Assembly: GCA_035315885.1 (NCBI GenBank)
Contig: DATFXM010000031.1
Location: forward strand, 1 to 64,000
Length of the DNA stretch: 64,000 nucleotides
Direction: 5' to 3'
DNA from: DATFXM01 sp035315885
GTDB taxonomy: Bacteria; Acidobacteriota; Blastocatellia; UBA7656
The position numbers were made by a program, and so were the translations under genes. Under the pieces are notes generated by a model. The model was given only the letters and a program-made list of their open reading frames with translations. It was not told the DNA's origin and ran no database searches. Position 1 is the first letter of the stretch. Every line of letters starts with the position of its first letter. Shown here piece after piece: positions 34,328 to 42,975 of the stretch.

Positions 34328-36533
34328 ATTGCTGTATCTTGAAGTGCGCGACGGAACTTGTACGTTGCGAGCCGGCGCTCACGGTAACTTTCAAGTCGTA
34401 GTCACCCGGCGGGAAGTCGCTCGTCCTGAACGAAGTCGAATAAGGGACGCGTCCGTTTGCATCCGGAGGAGGCAGAGCACCGCTGGCTTCAGTGAATACT
34501 CCTGCTTTGGTGACGAAAGAGAGTGTAGCGTTGACAGGGGACGTAAATCCGGCGGGTTCATAGACGTTGAAATGAATCAGAAGATTCTTGTCTCCGTTCT
34601 GGCTGAACGTCTGTTCAATGTTCGGTACGAAGTACGCCTGTCCTTCGAGGTACAACGGATGCCTTGTTTTCTTTTGCTCTTCGGTTAACGCGTTGACGCC
34701 GCGGCTAAGCACTACACTAGACATGCTCAACTTGTCCGGACCGTCATCGGGCACTGAAAAACGTGACCTCGCAACCGCGCCTTTTCCGGTCACGCTGTCC
34801 CTGATCACCGTGTCAAGCGTGTAGTCTCCAGGCGGAAGCAGAACCAGCTTGTTGTAGATTTGAGGCCGCTGCTTGATCTCTTCAAGTTGGGACGACGGAC
34901 CTTTCAGCACGAACTCCTGACCGACCTTGCGCACGATCTCATTCGAGGAGTTCCTGATGAGCCCTAGTACTCCAAAACGAGAGGCAAAGGTTTTTGCCTT
35001 CTGGTCGACGTCAAAATGCAACGCCGAGACCGGAAACAAACAGTACAGCGCTACTACCGCCGACCTTTCGGTCCCTCGGAAGTGCAACGCGTCAGCGTAC
35101 GCCGGAAAATCCTGACTTGGGTTCCCTGAGTTGGCCTGGTCCAGCAACGGGACCTCCTGAGATAGCACCGGCGCATCGTCCAAAGTTCGAAGCGCATAGT
35201 AGCCTCTGCGGGCGCGGATTCGATATTCGCCCGGTCGAGTCAATCGCACTGATATATGCCGAAAGTCCCCGTTGTATTTCTGATTCGATGGCAGGTAGGT
35301 CATCGTGTAGTGGTCGCCAAGCTCGTCCATGATCTTTCGGAACCCATCGCTCAGCTCATTTGTGTTCTTGATTGTGTAACCGCCCGTTTCTTCGCTGAGC
35401 TCATCAAGCGTGGTGACGTTGTTCATTCGGGCGATCTCTTCAGTTCGCCCAAGCGCCGACGTGCCGCCAGACACCAGTTCAGGGTCCCGGTTGCGCAGCC
35501 GTCCGACCGCGGCTGCGTCCCGCTCCTGCATCGCCTCCGCGTTTGGACTCGATAGTCGAAGCCCCGCAATGTCCAGCGCGTAGATGGTTACTCCGGAGGT
35601 GTTCGCCGCACTGATGATCGACAAGTACTGGTTTTTGACCGCGGGCAAAACGGCAAAACCCTCGGAGAACAAAATCAGGGTCTTGCGCGCAACCTTCACG
35701 TTTTTCTGTGCGTTGATGATTGCCAGTAGCGCGCTCACTGAGCGCCAGCCTTGATACTCGCGTTCGTACCGGTCGAAGGTCCTCAAAATCCTGAGCCCGG
35801 TCAACGCGATCGTAGTACGCATCACCTGGTTCGCGTCGATTGCGTCTGAACCGCCTTTTACATCCTGCGTGGGAGGTTCCGCTGGAAGATCGAGCGGATC
35901 GTGGATCGCATCCGCGGCTGCGATCTTTGATGCATCGGAGAGCGGCTCAACGATGCTCTCCAGTTGTGCCTTGACCTGATTGGCCGTGGCCAGATATTTC
36001 TTGGATTCGTGCGCGGTGAAGGTGTTGACGGCCTCTCTTATCGCCGCCTTGTCATTGGTGAATGGTGCAAGAACTATGAGACCCAGGTCCATGCCGAACA
36101 CTGCTACGAAATCACTGGGCTTCATGCCGTTGTCGATGTAATCGAGCGCTGCGCGTCGAGCTCGAAGCGCGCCATCCCGAGTAGTCTGAGCGTCAAGAAC
36201 GAGCGAAACGAGGTTGACCGATTTTATATCCGTGGGAACTGCATTGGCCTGGCGTGCATCGCCTGCGGTGATGTCGGCGCTCTTTGATTCATAGCGAAAG
36301 GATACGATCTTCTGTTGAACGCCGTCCTCGAGAATCTCAAAGTCTGGCGCGGTCAGGTCGGGCACCGTTCGATTTTTTTTGTCGGTGACTATGGCGTCTA
36401 CGAGCACCTCTTCAGCCCGCAACTTAATCGATACTTCCTGGTCAGATTTCTTTTGAGACTGGTGGGAGGCTACGCTTAGAGGCTGAGCGATCAGAATCAG
36501 AGCGGCGATTGCCGAGGAAACGCTCCCTTTCAT
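34326..36533 (-). CDS. VWFA-related acidobacterial-type secreted protein
   Basis: This 735-aa protein has an N-terminal signal peptide (residues 1-24). A conserved beta segment follows, LTAPDFEILEDGVQQKI, which heads the VWFA-related domain family common in Acidobacteria. A von Willebrand A fold spans about 105-420. The metal site is altered: the canonical DxSxS reads DAQTT (114-118). The C-terminal 250 residues are beta-rich and unrecognised. The ATG at 36533 is preceded by GGAG at 9 nt; a GTG at 36548 is an alternative. Such proteins are usually exported and bind other proteins. It converges on the Oar-like receptor, and the two families often occur together. Confidence 0.85.
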   Translation of the reverse strand: MKGSVSSAIAALILIAQPLSVASHQSQKKSDQEVSIKLRAEEVLVDAIVTDKKNRTVPDLTAPDFEILEDGVQQKIVSFRYESKSADITAGDARQANAVPTDIKSVNLVSLVLDAQTTRDGALRARRAALDYIDNGMKPSDFVAVFGMDLGLIVLAPFTNDKAAIREAVNTFTAHESKKYLATANQVKAQLESIVEPLSDASKIAAADAIHDPLDLPAEPPTQDVKGGSDAIDANQVMRTTIALTGLRILRTFDRYEREYQGWRSVSALLAIINAQKNVKVARKTLILFSEGFAVLPAVKNQYLSIISAANTSGVTIYALDIAGLRLSSPNAEAMQERDAAAVGRLRNRDPELVSGGTSALGRTEEIARMNNVTTLDELSEETGGYTIKNTNELSDGFRKIMDELGDHYTMTYLPSNQKYNGDFRHISVRLTRPGEYRIRARRGYYALRTLDDAPVLSQEVPLLDQANSGNPSQDFPAYADALHFRGTERSAVVALYCLFPVSALHFDVDQKAKTFASRFGVLGLIRNSSNEIVRKVGQEFVLKGPSSQLEEIKQRPQIYNKLVLLPPGDYTLDTVIRDSVTGKGAVARSRFSVPDDGPDKLSMSSVVLSRGVNALTEEQKKTRHPLYLEGQAYFVPNIEQTFSQNGDKNLLIHFNVYEPAGFTSPVNATLSFVTKAGVFTEASGALPPPDANGRVPYSTSFRTSDFPPGDYDLKVTVSAGSQRTSSVAHFKIQQ

Positions 36534-36683
36534 GAGACTTGACTCCACGCGGCAGGATCAAACGTGGGTCATGCTGCTACCTGGGCGCTTCAAAGTCAAA
36601 TCGGCGATGTTGACGACGGCGCCAGCCATAACATAATGTCGACGCGATCAGCATCAGCAATCTTTGTACGAGGGGATTTCAAT

Positions 36684-37091
36684 TTGAGGTCAAGCAGAAT
36701 ACTACTCAACACGCGGGTCGCTGTGGTCCTGGCGTTCATCCTTCTATTGTCAGCGATGTCTGGATGCGGTGGTGGCACGAGCGACCCGGCAAAAGCCACT
36801 CAATACCCCGCGGGAATCAGTGACGACATTGCGAAACAGCTTCAGTACGACTCGCGGGTACAAAGCTTCGACGTCGATGGTGAGAACCTGATCGTCAATG
36901 TCAACGATGCGTGGCTCCAGCAGCCTCAGGGTATGCAGGAACGCGCTCTTGGCGGATGGTACAGCGCATGGCATGCGGAGCATAAAGGCATAGTGGAGGT
37001 TAAGAGCGGCGGCGAAACCGTGGCGACCTGGACCGCTGAAGGGTTCAAGCCGGCCACAAAGAGCAAGACCGAAGGCAGCTCCGAGAGTTGA
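36684..37091 (+). CDS. Small hypothetical lipoprotein
   Basis: This 135-aa protein is read from a TTG at 36684 preceded by AGGGGA at 7 nt. That start gives a clean signal peptide: basic LRSSRILLNTR, hydrophobic VAVVLAFILLL and lipobox MSGC. An in-frame ATG at 36636 is the alternative. The mature part is soluble, tryptophan-containing, about 105 residues, with the segment FDVDGENLIVNVNDAWLQ. No family is recognised. It is divergent from the VWA gene. Confidence 0.7.
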   Translation: MRSSRILLNTRVAVVLAFILLLSAMSGCGGGTSDPAKATQYPAGISDDIAKQLQYDSRVQSFDVDGENLIVNVNDAWLQQPQGMQERALGGWYSAWHAEHKGIVEVKSGGETVATWTAEGFKPATKSKTEGSSES

Positions 37092-37138
37092 CTAGAGGCG
37101 CTTTCAGGTTCTTTGCGAGCTTTTGAGGTTTTCACGAC

Positions 37139-37243
37139 CCTTTGATGTTATGAAGCAGGCGCCTCCGACGGGTGAGTGATAAACTCGCGGTTGATTAACA
37201 TCGACTTGCGTCGAGGGAGGCGACTGCTTCATAACATCAAAGG
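37139..37243. repeat. 28-bp inverted repeat element between convergent genes
   Basis: The left arm 37139-37166 and right arm 37216-37243 pair at 27 of 28 positions (one G-A mismatch, 159/223), around a 49-nt loop that itself contains the TCGAC-N4-GTCGA hairpin. The arms begin CCTTTGATGTTATGAAGCA. No transposase and no T-run are present. It sits between the lipoprotein and trpE 3' ends. Confidence 0.85.
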
Positions 37244-37277
37244 TCCTGCCTCGCGTCATCTCCTCATCTCCCCATCC

Positions 37278-38759
37278 CTAACCTTTCTCTGCCATCTCTA
37301 TCGCCTGCAACATCGCCCGAGCCTTATTCACCGTTTCAACGTACTCGGTCTCAGGGACTGAGTCGGCTACAATCCCCGCGCCCGCCTGAAAGTAGGCCCT
37401 TCCGTGCCTGACTACAATCGTTCGAATCGCAATACACGAGTCCAGGTTACCCGAGTAGTCGAGGTACATCACCGCGCCCGCATACACACCCCGCCGGCTG
37501 GTCTCCAGTTCTTCGATGATCTCCATCGCGCGGATCTTTGGCGCACCGGTGACCGTTCCCGCAGGGAAGCAGGCCGCCAGCGCATCGAATCGATCCTTGC
37601 CAGCTTTGAGTCGCGCCTTTATCGAAGAGACGAGGTGCATGACGTGCGAGTACCTCTCGATGACCATCAGATCAGTAACCTCGACGGAGCCGTAGTCCGC
37701 CACTCGCCCCAAATCGTTGCGGCCCAGATCCACGAGCATTATGTGTTCGGCGACTTCCTTCTCATCGGCTCTTAGCTCTTCGCCAAGCAGCACGTCTTCA
37801 GTTTCAGTAGCCCCGCGAGGCCGCGTGCCTGCAATCGGCCGATATTCGAGCCTTCGACCGGTCGCCCTCACCAGCATCTCCGGGGACGCACCAAGGACCG
37901 CCCAGTCGTCCATCTTTAGGAAGAACATGTACGGCGATGGATTAACGACCCTGAGTGCCCGATAAACTTCGAAGGGATGGGCGGTGAGCGCGGTATCGAA
38001 TCTCTGCGAAAGGACAACCTGAAAGATGTCGCCGGCGTTTATGTACTCTTTAGCTTTCAGAACCGCTTCTTCAAATTTGTCCTTCTTCATGTTCGAGCGG
38101 ACCTTCGTAGGAACCGCAGGTTCCGCTCGCTTCAACGGTTCTATCGGATCTTCGAGGTGAGCTTCGATTGCCTCTATTTCGTCTACTGCCTGGCGGTAGG
38201 CGTCTTCCAGGCCCTGAGTTCGGCCTTCGGTGAAGACGTTGGAGATAAGATGTATCTGATGTCTGACGTGATCGAACACCAGGATCCGCGAGAAGAACAT
38301 CATCACCGAGTCTTCGACTTCGAGGTCGTCCGGGTTGTTGTCTGGGATCTTCTCGAACCAGCGCACTGCATCGTAGGACAGATACCCGACCGCGCCGCAC
38401 GTGAAAGGCGGCAGCTCGGGCACGCGGACGGGTATATGCCGTCCCGACAATCTGCGCAGCACCGCCAGCATCTCCTCACCTGTCTCTTCGGTCGACGTAC
38501 CGCGTTCGATGGAAGTCTTGCCGGACCGGGAACGAACGATGGTGTGAGGATCGAAACCCAGAAAAGAATAGCGAGCGACTTTTTCGCCGCCCTCGATCGA
38601 TTCAAGCAAAAAGGAAAACTTGCTGAGCCGCTCGATCTTGAGATAGGCAGCGACCGGAGTCAGGAGGTCAGCCATCACCCGCTTGACCACCGGAACTACG
38701 GTTCCTTCACTCGCAAGTTTCAAGAATTCGTCGTAAGTTGGCGGGCTCAGGCTTTCCAT
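37278..38759 (-). CDS. trpE: Anthranilate synthase component I
   Basis: This 493-aa enzyme converts chorismate and ammonia (or glutamine via TrpG) to anthranilate, the first step of tryptophan synthesis. The N-terminal regulatory part has LLESIEGGEKVARYSFLG, where the tryptophan feedback site LLES lies. The C-terminal catalytic signature includes VVLSQRF, GASPEMLVR, PIAGTRPRG, HIMLVDLGRNDLGRV, PAGTVTGAPKIRAMEIIEELE and RRGVYAGAVMYLDYSGNLD. It lies 29 bp after the hisE-like gene in the same direction. No trpG follows in the window. No leader peptide with Trp codons was seen. Confidence 0.95.
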   Translation of the reverse strand: MESLSPPTYDEFLKLASEGTVVPVVKRVMADLLTPVAAYLKIERLSKFSFLLESIEGGEKVARYSFLGFDPHTIVRSRSGKTSIERGTSTEETGEEMLAVLRRLSGRHIPVRVPELPPFTCGAVGYLSYDAVRWFEKIPDNNPDDLEVEDSVMMFFSRILVFDHVRHQIHLISNVFTEGRTQGLEDAYRQAVDEIEAIEAHLEDPIEPLKRAEPAVPTKVRSNMKKDKFEEAVLKAKEYINAGDIFQVVLSQRFDTALTAHPFEVYRALRVVNPSPYMFFLKMDDWAVLGASPEMLVRATGRRLEYRPIAGTRPRGATETEDVLLGEELRADEKEVAEHIMLVDLGRNDLGRVADYGSVEVTDLMVIERYSHVMHLVSSIKARLKAGKDRFDALAACFPAGTVTGAPKIRAMEIIEELETSRRGVYAGAVMYLDYSGNLDSCIAIRTIVVRHGRAYFQAGAGIVADSVPETEYVETVNKARAMLQAIEMAEKG

Positions 38760-38788
38760 AGGTCGAGCGGATCGATTCTCTTTCTCCT

Positions 38789-39451
38789 CTAGTCGGTCTG
38801 TTTTTTCCCTGCCGAGCTGCGTTCGGCCAGTTCGTTGCGCACCTCTTCCAACTTAACGCCTCGCTCAACCATCATCACCAGCAAATGATAAAACAAGTCG
38901 GACAGCTCTGAGACAAGTTCTCTTGAAGAAGCGTTCTTGGCGGCGATGATCACCTCTCCCGATTCTTCGCCGATCTTCTTGAGGATCTTGTCCAGCCCGC
39001 TGTTGAACAGGTAGGTCGTGTAGGAGCCTTCGGGAAGCTCTTCCTTGCGGCGAGCTATCAGTTGATAGAGAGCACTTATCGTAAAACCGAACTCCATCGA
39101 GTTCACGTTTACAAGTTCGAGGTCCGGCTTGCGGGGCTGAGACTCGGCCACCGGATTCAGGAGGCTTGCTGGGTGCGAGTCTCGGGCAACCGCGGCGTCG
39201 CGTTCGACCAGAACGGTCAGCGAGTGCCCGTCGAGGTTTGAGCGGACATCCACCAGCTTCCAGTTATATTCGCGCAGTGCCGGCAAGCGCGAAGCGATCT
39301 GTTCTGCGCCACCGGTCTGCAGCGTCTCGGCCAGCGCCTTGCTGTCGAGATAACAAAGAGCAACAACATCGCTGGTCGCTGCGTCTTGCACGATGGCCGC
39401 GATCAAGCCGCGCTCATCGGAATCGATGTTGAGGATCATGGAGTCAGACAT
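38789..39451 (-). CDS. hisE: Phosphoribosyl-ATP pyrophosphatase with a degenerate HisI-like N-terminal half
   Basis: This 220-aa protein has an intact HisE domain (about 118-212: LYQLIARRKEELPEGSYTTYLF, KKIGEESGEVIIAAKN, ELVSELSDLFYHLLVMM) that removes pyrophosphate from PR-ATP in histidine synthesis. The first 90 residues align in order with PRA-cyclohydrolase (HisI): GLIAAIVQDAATSDVVALCYLD. They lack the WSRSR-type motif and the CHTGxxSCF cysteines, and the metal-binding DxDxD is replaced by SNLDGH. It therefore looks like a HisIE bifunctional enzyme whose HisI half has lost catalysis. A separate hisI would be expected elsewhere. Confidence 0.85.
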   Translation of the reverse strand: MSDSMILNIDSDERGLIAAIVQDAATSDVVALCYLDSKALAETLQTGGAEQIASRLPALREYNWKLVDVRSNLDGHSLTVLVERDAAVARDSHPASLLNPVAESQPRKPDLELVNVNSMEFGFTISALYQLIARRKEELPEGSYTTYLFNSGLDKILKKIGEESGEVIIAAKNASSRELVSELSDLFYHLLVMMVERGVKLEEVRNELAERSSAGKKQTD

Positions 39452-39453
39452 GG

Positions 39454-39559
39454 CTCAAGTTCTGAGTAGCGAGTTCTGAGTTCTGAATCTGGCAGCATCC
39501 GACCGTGCCGGTTTCCAAGCTCACCACTCAGAACTCAGAACTCAGTACTCAGAACTCCT
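39454..39559. repeat. Heptamer repeat with inverted arm
   Basis: GAGTTCTGAGT words at 39467-39487 are mirrored by ACTCAGAACTCAGAACTCAG at about 39523-39545 and further words to 39557. It lies between the hisE-like start and the small ERR-rich frame. Confidence 0.8.
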
Positions 39560-39768
39560 CATGGCCTGGCGAGGTGGACTATTCTGATGGCAAGCGTTTC
39601 GCGGTCGTCTCGCCGTCTTATGCGTTGCCGGCGTTGGCTGCCTTCCCCGTCAACCCAGGTGATCCCATCCACGATGACAAGAGATTTGACATTGTAACGC
39701 ATTGTTCGTCGTCTCTCACACAGACGCCGCTCGCCTCCACTCCTTCTCTCTTTTCCGTCCCACGACAT
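39559..39768 (-). CDS. Small arginine-rich protein with ERR motifs
   Basis: This 69-aa frame begins MSWDGKERRSGGERRLCERR and contains an ERRRTMRYNV segment followed by VKSLVIVDGITWVDGEG. The spaced ERR motifs resemble the arginine-rich lead-in of PilZ-type proteins, but the rest of a PilZ domain is missing. GGGAG lies 13 nt before the ATG. Codon use looks coding, and its first residues differ from the repeat words around it. It may be a small basic regulatory protein. The call is tentative. Confidence 0.45.
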   Translation of the reverse strand: MSWDGKERRSGGERRLCERRRTMRYNVKSLVIVDGITWVDGEGSQRRQRIRRRDDRETLAIRIVHLARP

Positions 39769-39896
39769 GCTTTCGCACGCTCCCACTAGAGAAAGAAAGT
39801 AACTCCCGTAGCCGTGACGGCCCCCACACCGCCAGCGACAGAGGCGCAGATTCTATTCAAGCGCGCGAAACTATGCAAACGATTGTGTTGTCCCGG

Positions 39897-39999
39897 CTTG
39901 CGAGTTCTGAGTTCCGAGTACTGACTGAGTTTCTGAGCCGTAGCTGTAGCCTACCGTCTAAGGCAAACTACTTAGAACTCAGAACTCGGCCCTCAGAAC
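39897..39999. repeat. Heptamer repeat hairpin entering a gene end
   Basis: GAGTTCTGAGTTCCGAGTACTG (39900 onward) faces ACTTAGAACTCAGAACTCGG (39970-39989). The right arm forms the last ten codons and stop of the M50 protease gene. Confidence 0.8.
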
Positions 40000-40750
40000 T
40001 ACGAGGAAGCGGCGGTAAAGCGAGGGGCGTGTAAGGATCGATCGACTCACTCTTGCGGCGCAGACTGCGGTAGTAGACCACCAGCGTCATCCCAACCGCG
40101 AGCACCGACAGCACCGACCAGCCCAAAGCCCAGACTATCGGAGGGATGATACCTCCAGTCGCTTCCGACATATTTCCAGCGTCAGTAGGAATCGAGGGGT
40201 CAAATGCGGACAAATATAGAAGCGCACGCAGATGATAGAAGGCATTTAGCAGGCATTGGACCGCTAGAAAGCTCATCAGAAAATGAGTCACCCCGATTCG
40301 GCCCTTCACACCGAGGAATACCAGTCCAGCTCCGAATAACAGCCCAACCAGCCATACCAGCAAGTTCCCCCCAAACAGAACCGTGATCAACAGCACGAAA
40401 ACGCCGGTCCCCGCTGCGGCAAGCCGCGCAAATCGTGCTGAACGAAGCAGCAGCAACAGCGAGGCACCGTAGGCAATGGTGCTCAAATACCCCGCACTGG
40501 AGATAAATAACCGCCAGCCACCCCGCGTGTAAGTCAATCCGCTCTCGTTCCAGTCGAGGGCTATCGAATTGACCGTGCCGGAGGTGGCGAGAGCAGCGAT
40601 GGCGTGGCCCGCCTCGTGGATGAAGGTCACAAAAAGCCTGACGGGATAGGTCAGGACGCCCGCGTACGGGACAAACCACAACAGCAGAGTGATACCCGAA
40701 GCAATCAGTAGGAGCTTAAACGAATCCTTGACCTGGGTCGGCGTGCTCAT
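39968..40750 (-). CDS. M50B-type membrane metallopeptidase
   Basis: This 260-aa membrane protein has the zinc-binding HEAGH motif (His45, Glu46, His49) in the first transmembrane region, and about six hydrophobic segments. It resembles the peptidase M50B-like group, which cleaves or binds within the membrane. The start at ATG 40750 is preferred; an in-frame TTG at 40768 is possible. It begins about 27 bp after moaC. The C-terminus (last ten residues) is encoded by a heptamer repeat, so the original tail may have been replaced. The substrate is unknown. Confidence 0.8.
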   Translation of the reverse strand: MSTPTQVKDSFKLLLIASGITLLLWFVPYAGVLTYPVRLFVTFIHEAGHAIAALATSGTVNSIALDWNESGLTYTRGGWRLFISSAGYLSTIAYGASLLLLLRSARFARLAAAGTGVFVLLITVLFGGNLLVWLVGLLFGAGLVFLGVKGRIGVTHFLMSFLAVQCLLNAFYHLRALLYLSAFDPSIPTDAGNMSEATGGIIPPIVWALGWSVLSVLAVGMTLVVYYRSLRRKSESIDPYTPLALPPLPRSSEGRVLSSK

Positions 40751-40777
40751 CGAGAGAATATACGACAATGCGGCTTA

Positions 40778-41251
40778 TCAGGTTTCAGAGCGCTTGTAGT
40801 CACCCGAACGGCCGCCGGTCTTCGATTCCAACCGAATTTCGCCAATAACCATCCCGCGATCGATCGCCTTGCACATGTCGTACAGAGTCAAAGCTGCAAC
40901 CGAGACCGCGGTAAGGGCCTCCATTTCGACGCCAGTCCTCGCGTCGGTCCGGGCGGTCGCGGTGATCGATACTCCGTCTCCGGTCAATGTGAGCTCTACG
41001 CCCGCGTGATTCAGCGGAAGCGGATGACAAAGCGGGATCAACTCGGCTGTTTTCTTCGCAGCCATCAAACCGGCGATCTTTGCGATTTCGAGCGGGTCGC
41101 CCTTGGGAGTTCGGCGCTGTCGGATCGCCTCTACGGTGGCGGCGGACATTCTGACATGCCCGCTGGCGACGGCTTCACGAGTAGTAACCGGCTTGTCGCC
41201 GACATTGACCATCCGCGCCCGGCCTTCTTCATCAATGTGTGTCAAATCCAT
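40778..41251 (-). CDS. moaC: Cyclic pyranopterin monophosphate synthase
   Basis: This 157-aa enzyme works with MoaA to form cPMP in the first stage of molybdenum cofactor synthesis. The family sequence starts MDLTHIDEEGRARMVNVGDK, with IPLCHPLPLNHAGVEL and DARTGVEMEALTAVSVAALTLYD carrying the catalytic Lys/Asp neighbourhood. The ATG at 41251 is used because the upstream in-frame extension is heptamer repeat. It is downstream of moeA in the same direction, 132 bp apart, with the repeat between. Confidence 0.95.
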   Translation of the reverse strand: MDLTHIDEEGRARMVNVGDKPVTTREAVASGHVRMSAATVEAIRQRRTPKGDPLEIAKIAGLMAAKKTAELIPLCHPLPLNHAGVELTLTGDGVSITATARTDARTGVEMEALTAVSVAALTLYDMCKAIDRGMVIGEIRLESKTGGRSGDYKRSET

Positions 41252-41252
41252 G

Positions 41253-41382
41253 ATAGTGCCGAGTCCTGAGTGCTGAGTCCTGAGTCGGACATGCGCTATT
41301 CTAGACTTCTTTGGTGCCGTATTGAAATGACAAGAAAGCTTATGAGTGAGCAAACTCAGCACTCAGCACTCAGCATTCGCCT
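41253..41382. repeat. Heptamer repeat hairpin between moeA and moaC
   Basis: GAGTCCTGAGTGCTGAGTCC (41260 onward) faces AACTCAGCACTCAGCACTCA (41353-41372). The long stem could affect read-through from moeA to moaC. Confidence 0.8.
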
Positions 41383-41383
41383 T

Positions 41384-42595
41384 TCACTTACCTTCGAGGT
41401 CTCCGATCGCCAACACCTCCACCCGCTCGCCTTTGGCGATTCGGTGGACCTCTTCCCCTGAGATGATCAGCGCGTTGGCGCGCATAAACGCGACCAGGTC
41501 CGATGAACCTACCCACTTCAGCGGTTGCGCAAACGCGCGTCCCCCCTCGATGAAGAGTCTCGCAGGCTGATAGCTCCTGCGGTTTGACGAGTCCACCACT
41601 TCCGACGAGAGTTCCGCTACTACCGTCGGCAATGCAGGATGAGCATCCCCTTGCAGAAGCTTCAACGCCGGCCACACGAATACATTGAAAGTCACCGAAG
41701 TAGAGACCGGATTGCCGGGCAATCCAAAGAAATAAGTCGACCCTCTTCGACCAAACACCGTAGGCTTCCCCGGCCTGATCTTTACATTGTCAAAAAAGAC
41801 TTCTGCCCCGATCTCGACCAAGGCGGCTTTCACAAGGTCGTAATCACCCATCGAGACCCCGCCCGACGTAACCACCACATCGCGCTTGTCTGCGGCCCGT
41901 TCCAGAGCCTCGCGCGTGGACTGAAGATCGTCATGGACAGTGCCCAGGTTCTCGACATTCGCCCCAGCTCGGCGTGCATATGAACCAAGCGTATAACAGT
42001 TCGAGTTTCTGATTTGAGCCCCAACAGGTTTCCGTGCGACATCTATCAGCTCGCTTCCGGTCGAGATCACCGCAACTCGGGGCCTCGGTCGAGTGGAAAC
42101 AGTTGCGTACCCAAACGAAGCCAGCACGGCCATCTCAGCCGGCCCGATGAGCCTTCCCTTCTCGGCGACTAGTTCGTCGATAGAGCACTCGCTCGCCCGC
42201 TTTGTCACGAATTGTCCGGGAACTACCGATTCATCGAACGTGACTTCATCCCCGTTCGATCTGGTAACTTCCACCTTCTGGACGGCGTCCGCGCCTTCCG
42301 GGAGCGGCGCGCCGGTAAAAATCTTGACCGCCTCTCCCCGACCGACTCGCCCTTCGAAAGTCGTTCCGGCCGCCACCTCCCCGATGCACCTCAAAGTAGC
42401 CGGAGTTGTTAGCAGGTCGTTCGCGCGCACCGCGTAACCATCCATTCGCGCGCGATCAAAAGGCGGCAGGTCTATGTCCGAGCGAACGTCTTCGGCCAGC
42501 ACTCGGCCGAGCGCATGATCTAGGGGAATCCTTTCGACGGGAAGCGGCTGAACGCGCTGTAGGACTATTTTGAGTGCCTCGTCTACTGTGATCAT
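41384..42595 (-). CDS. moeA: Molybdopterin molybdotransferase
   Basis: This 403-aa protein inserts molybdate into adenylated molybdopterin. Recognisable parts are PPFDRARMDGYAVRA (N-terminal), FTGAPLPEGADAVQ, ISTGSELIDV, TSGGVSMGDYDLVKAAL (active-site MoCF fold), FGLPGNPVSTSVTF and a C-terminal beta-barrel domain. The length is typical. It heads moeA-moaC-M50 on the minus strand. No modABC transporter or molybdoenzyme lies in the window. Confidence 0.95.
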   Translation of the reverse strand: MITVDEALKIVLQRVQPLPVERIPLDHALGRVLAEDVRSDIDLPPFDRARMDGYAVRANDLLTTPATLRCIGEVAAGTTFEGRVGRGEAVKIFTGAPLPEGADAVQKVEVTRSNGDEVTFDESVVPGQFVTKRASECSIDELVAEKGRLIGPAEMAVLASFGYATVSTRPRPRVAVISTGSELIDVARKPVGAQIRNSNCYTLGSYARRAGANVENLGTVHDDLQSTREALERAADKRDVVVTSGGVSMGDYDLVKAALVEIGAEVFFDNVKIRPGKPTVFGRRGSTYFFGLPGNPVSTSVTFNVFVWPALKLLQGDAHPALPTVVAELSSEVVDSSNRRSYQPARLFIEGGRAFAQPLKWVGSSDLVAFMRANALIISGEEVHRIAKGERVEVLAIGDLEGK

Positions 42596-42681
42596 CGCTT
42601 AAGTCGTCCAACTGGCGCCGGCCGCCTCATCAACAAAGCGATCGTTAGACAGTTGCAAGAAGCCTTTCGCGGTTTCCTGAC

Positions 42682-42741
42682 AAAACGAGAAGGACTGAGG
42701 AATAAGGTCGCTGCTGCGATCTCTTATCCCTCAGTCCTTCT
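42682..42741 (-). terminator. Terminator hairpin after tRNA-Asp
   Basis: The arms 42688-42706 and 42723-42741 pair at 18 of 19 positions (AGAAGGACTGAGG and its complement are perfect) around a 16-nt loop. On the minus strand the hairpin begins 11 nt after the tRNA 3' end and is followed by CGTTTTG, a short T-run. Confidence 0.75.
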
Positions 42742-42749
42742 GTTTCAAA

Positions 42750-42832
<83 letters not shown>

Positions 42833-42975
42833 CTTCAACGTCGAGCATTGCAACATCGACTGCACTTCAAACCAGAGCTATGAGGCGCTGGAAACAGAAA
42901 GCCGAGTATAAGCGGAAACCGCAGTGAATTGCAAACAAAGCGAGTCAAATTTCCACGCAACAACCGGCCGCCGAC

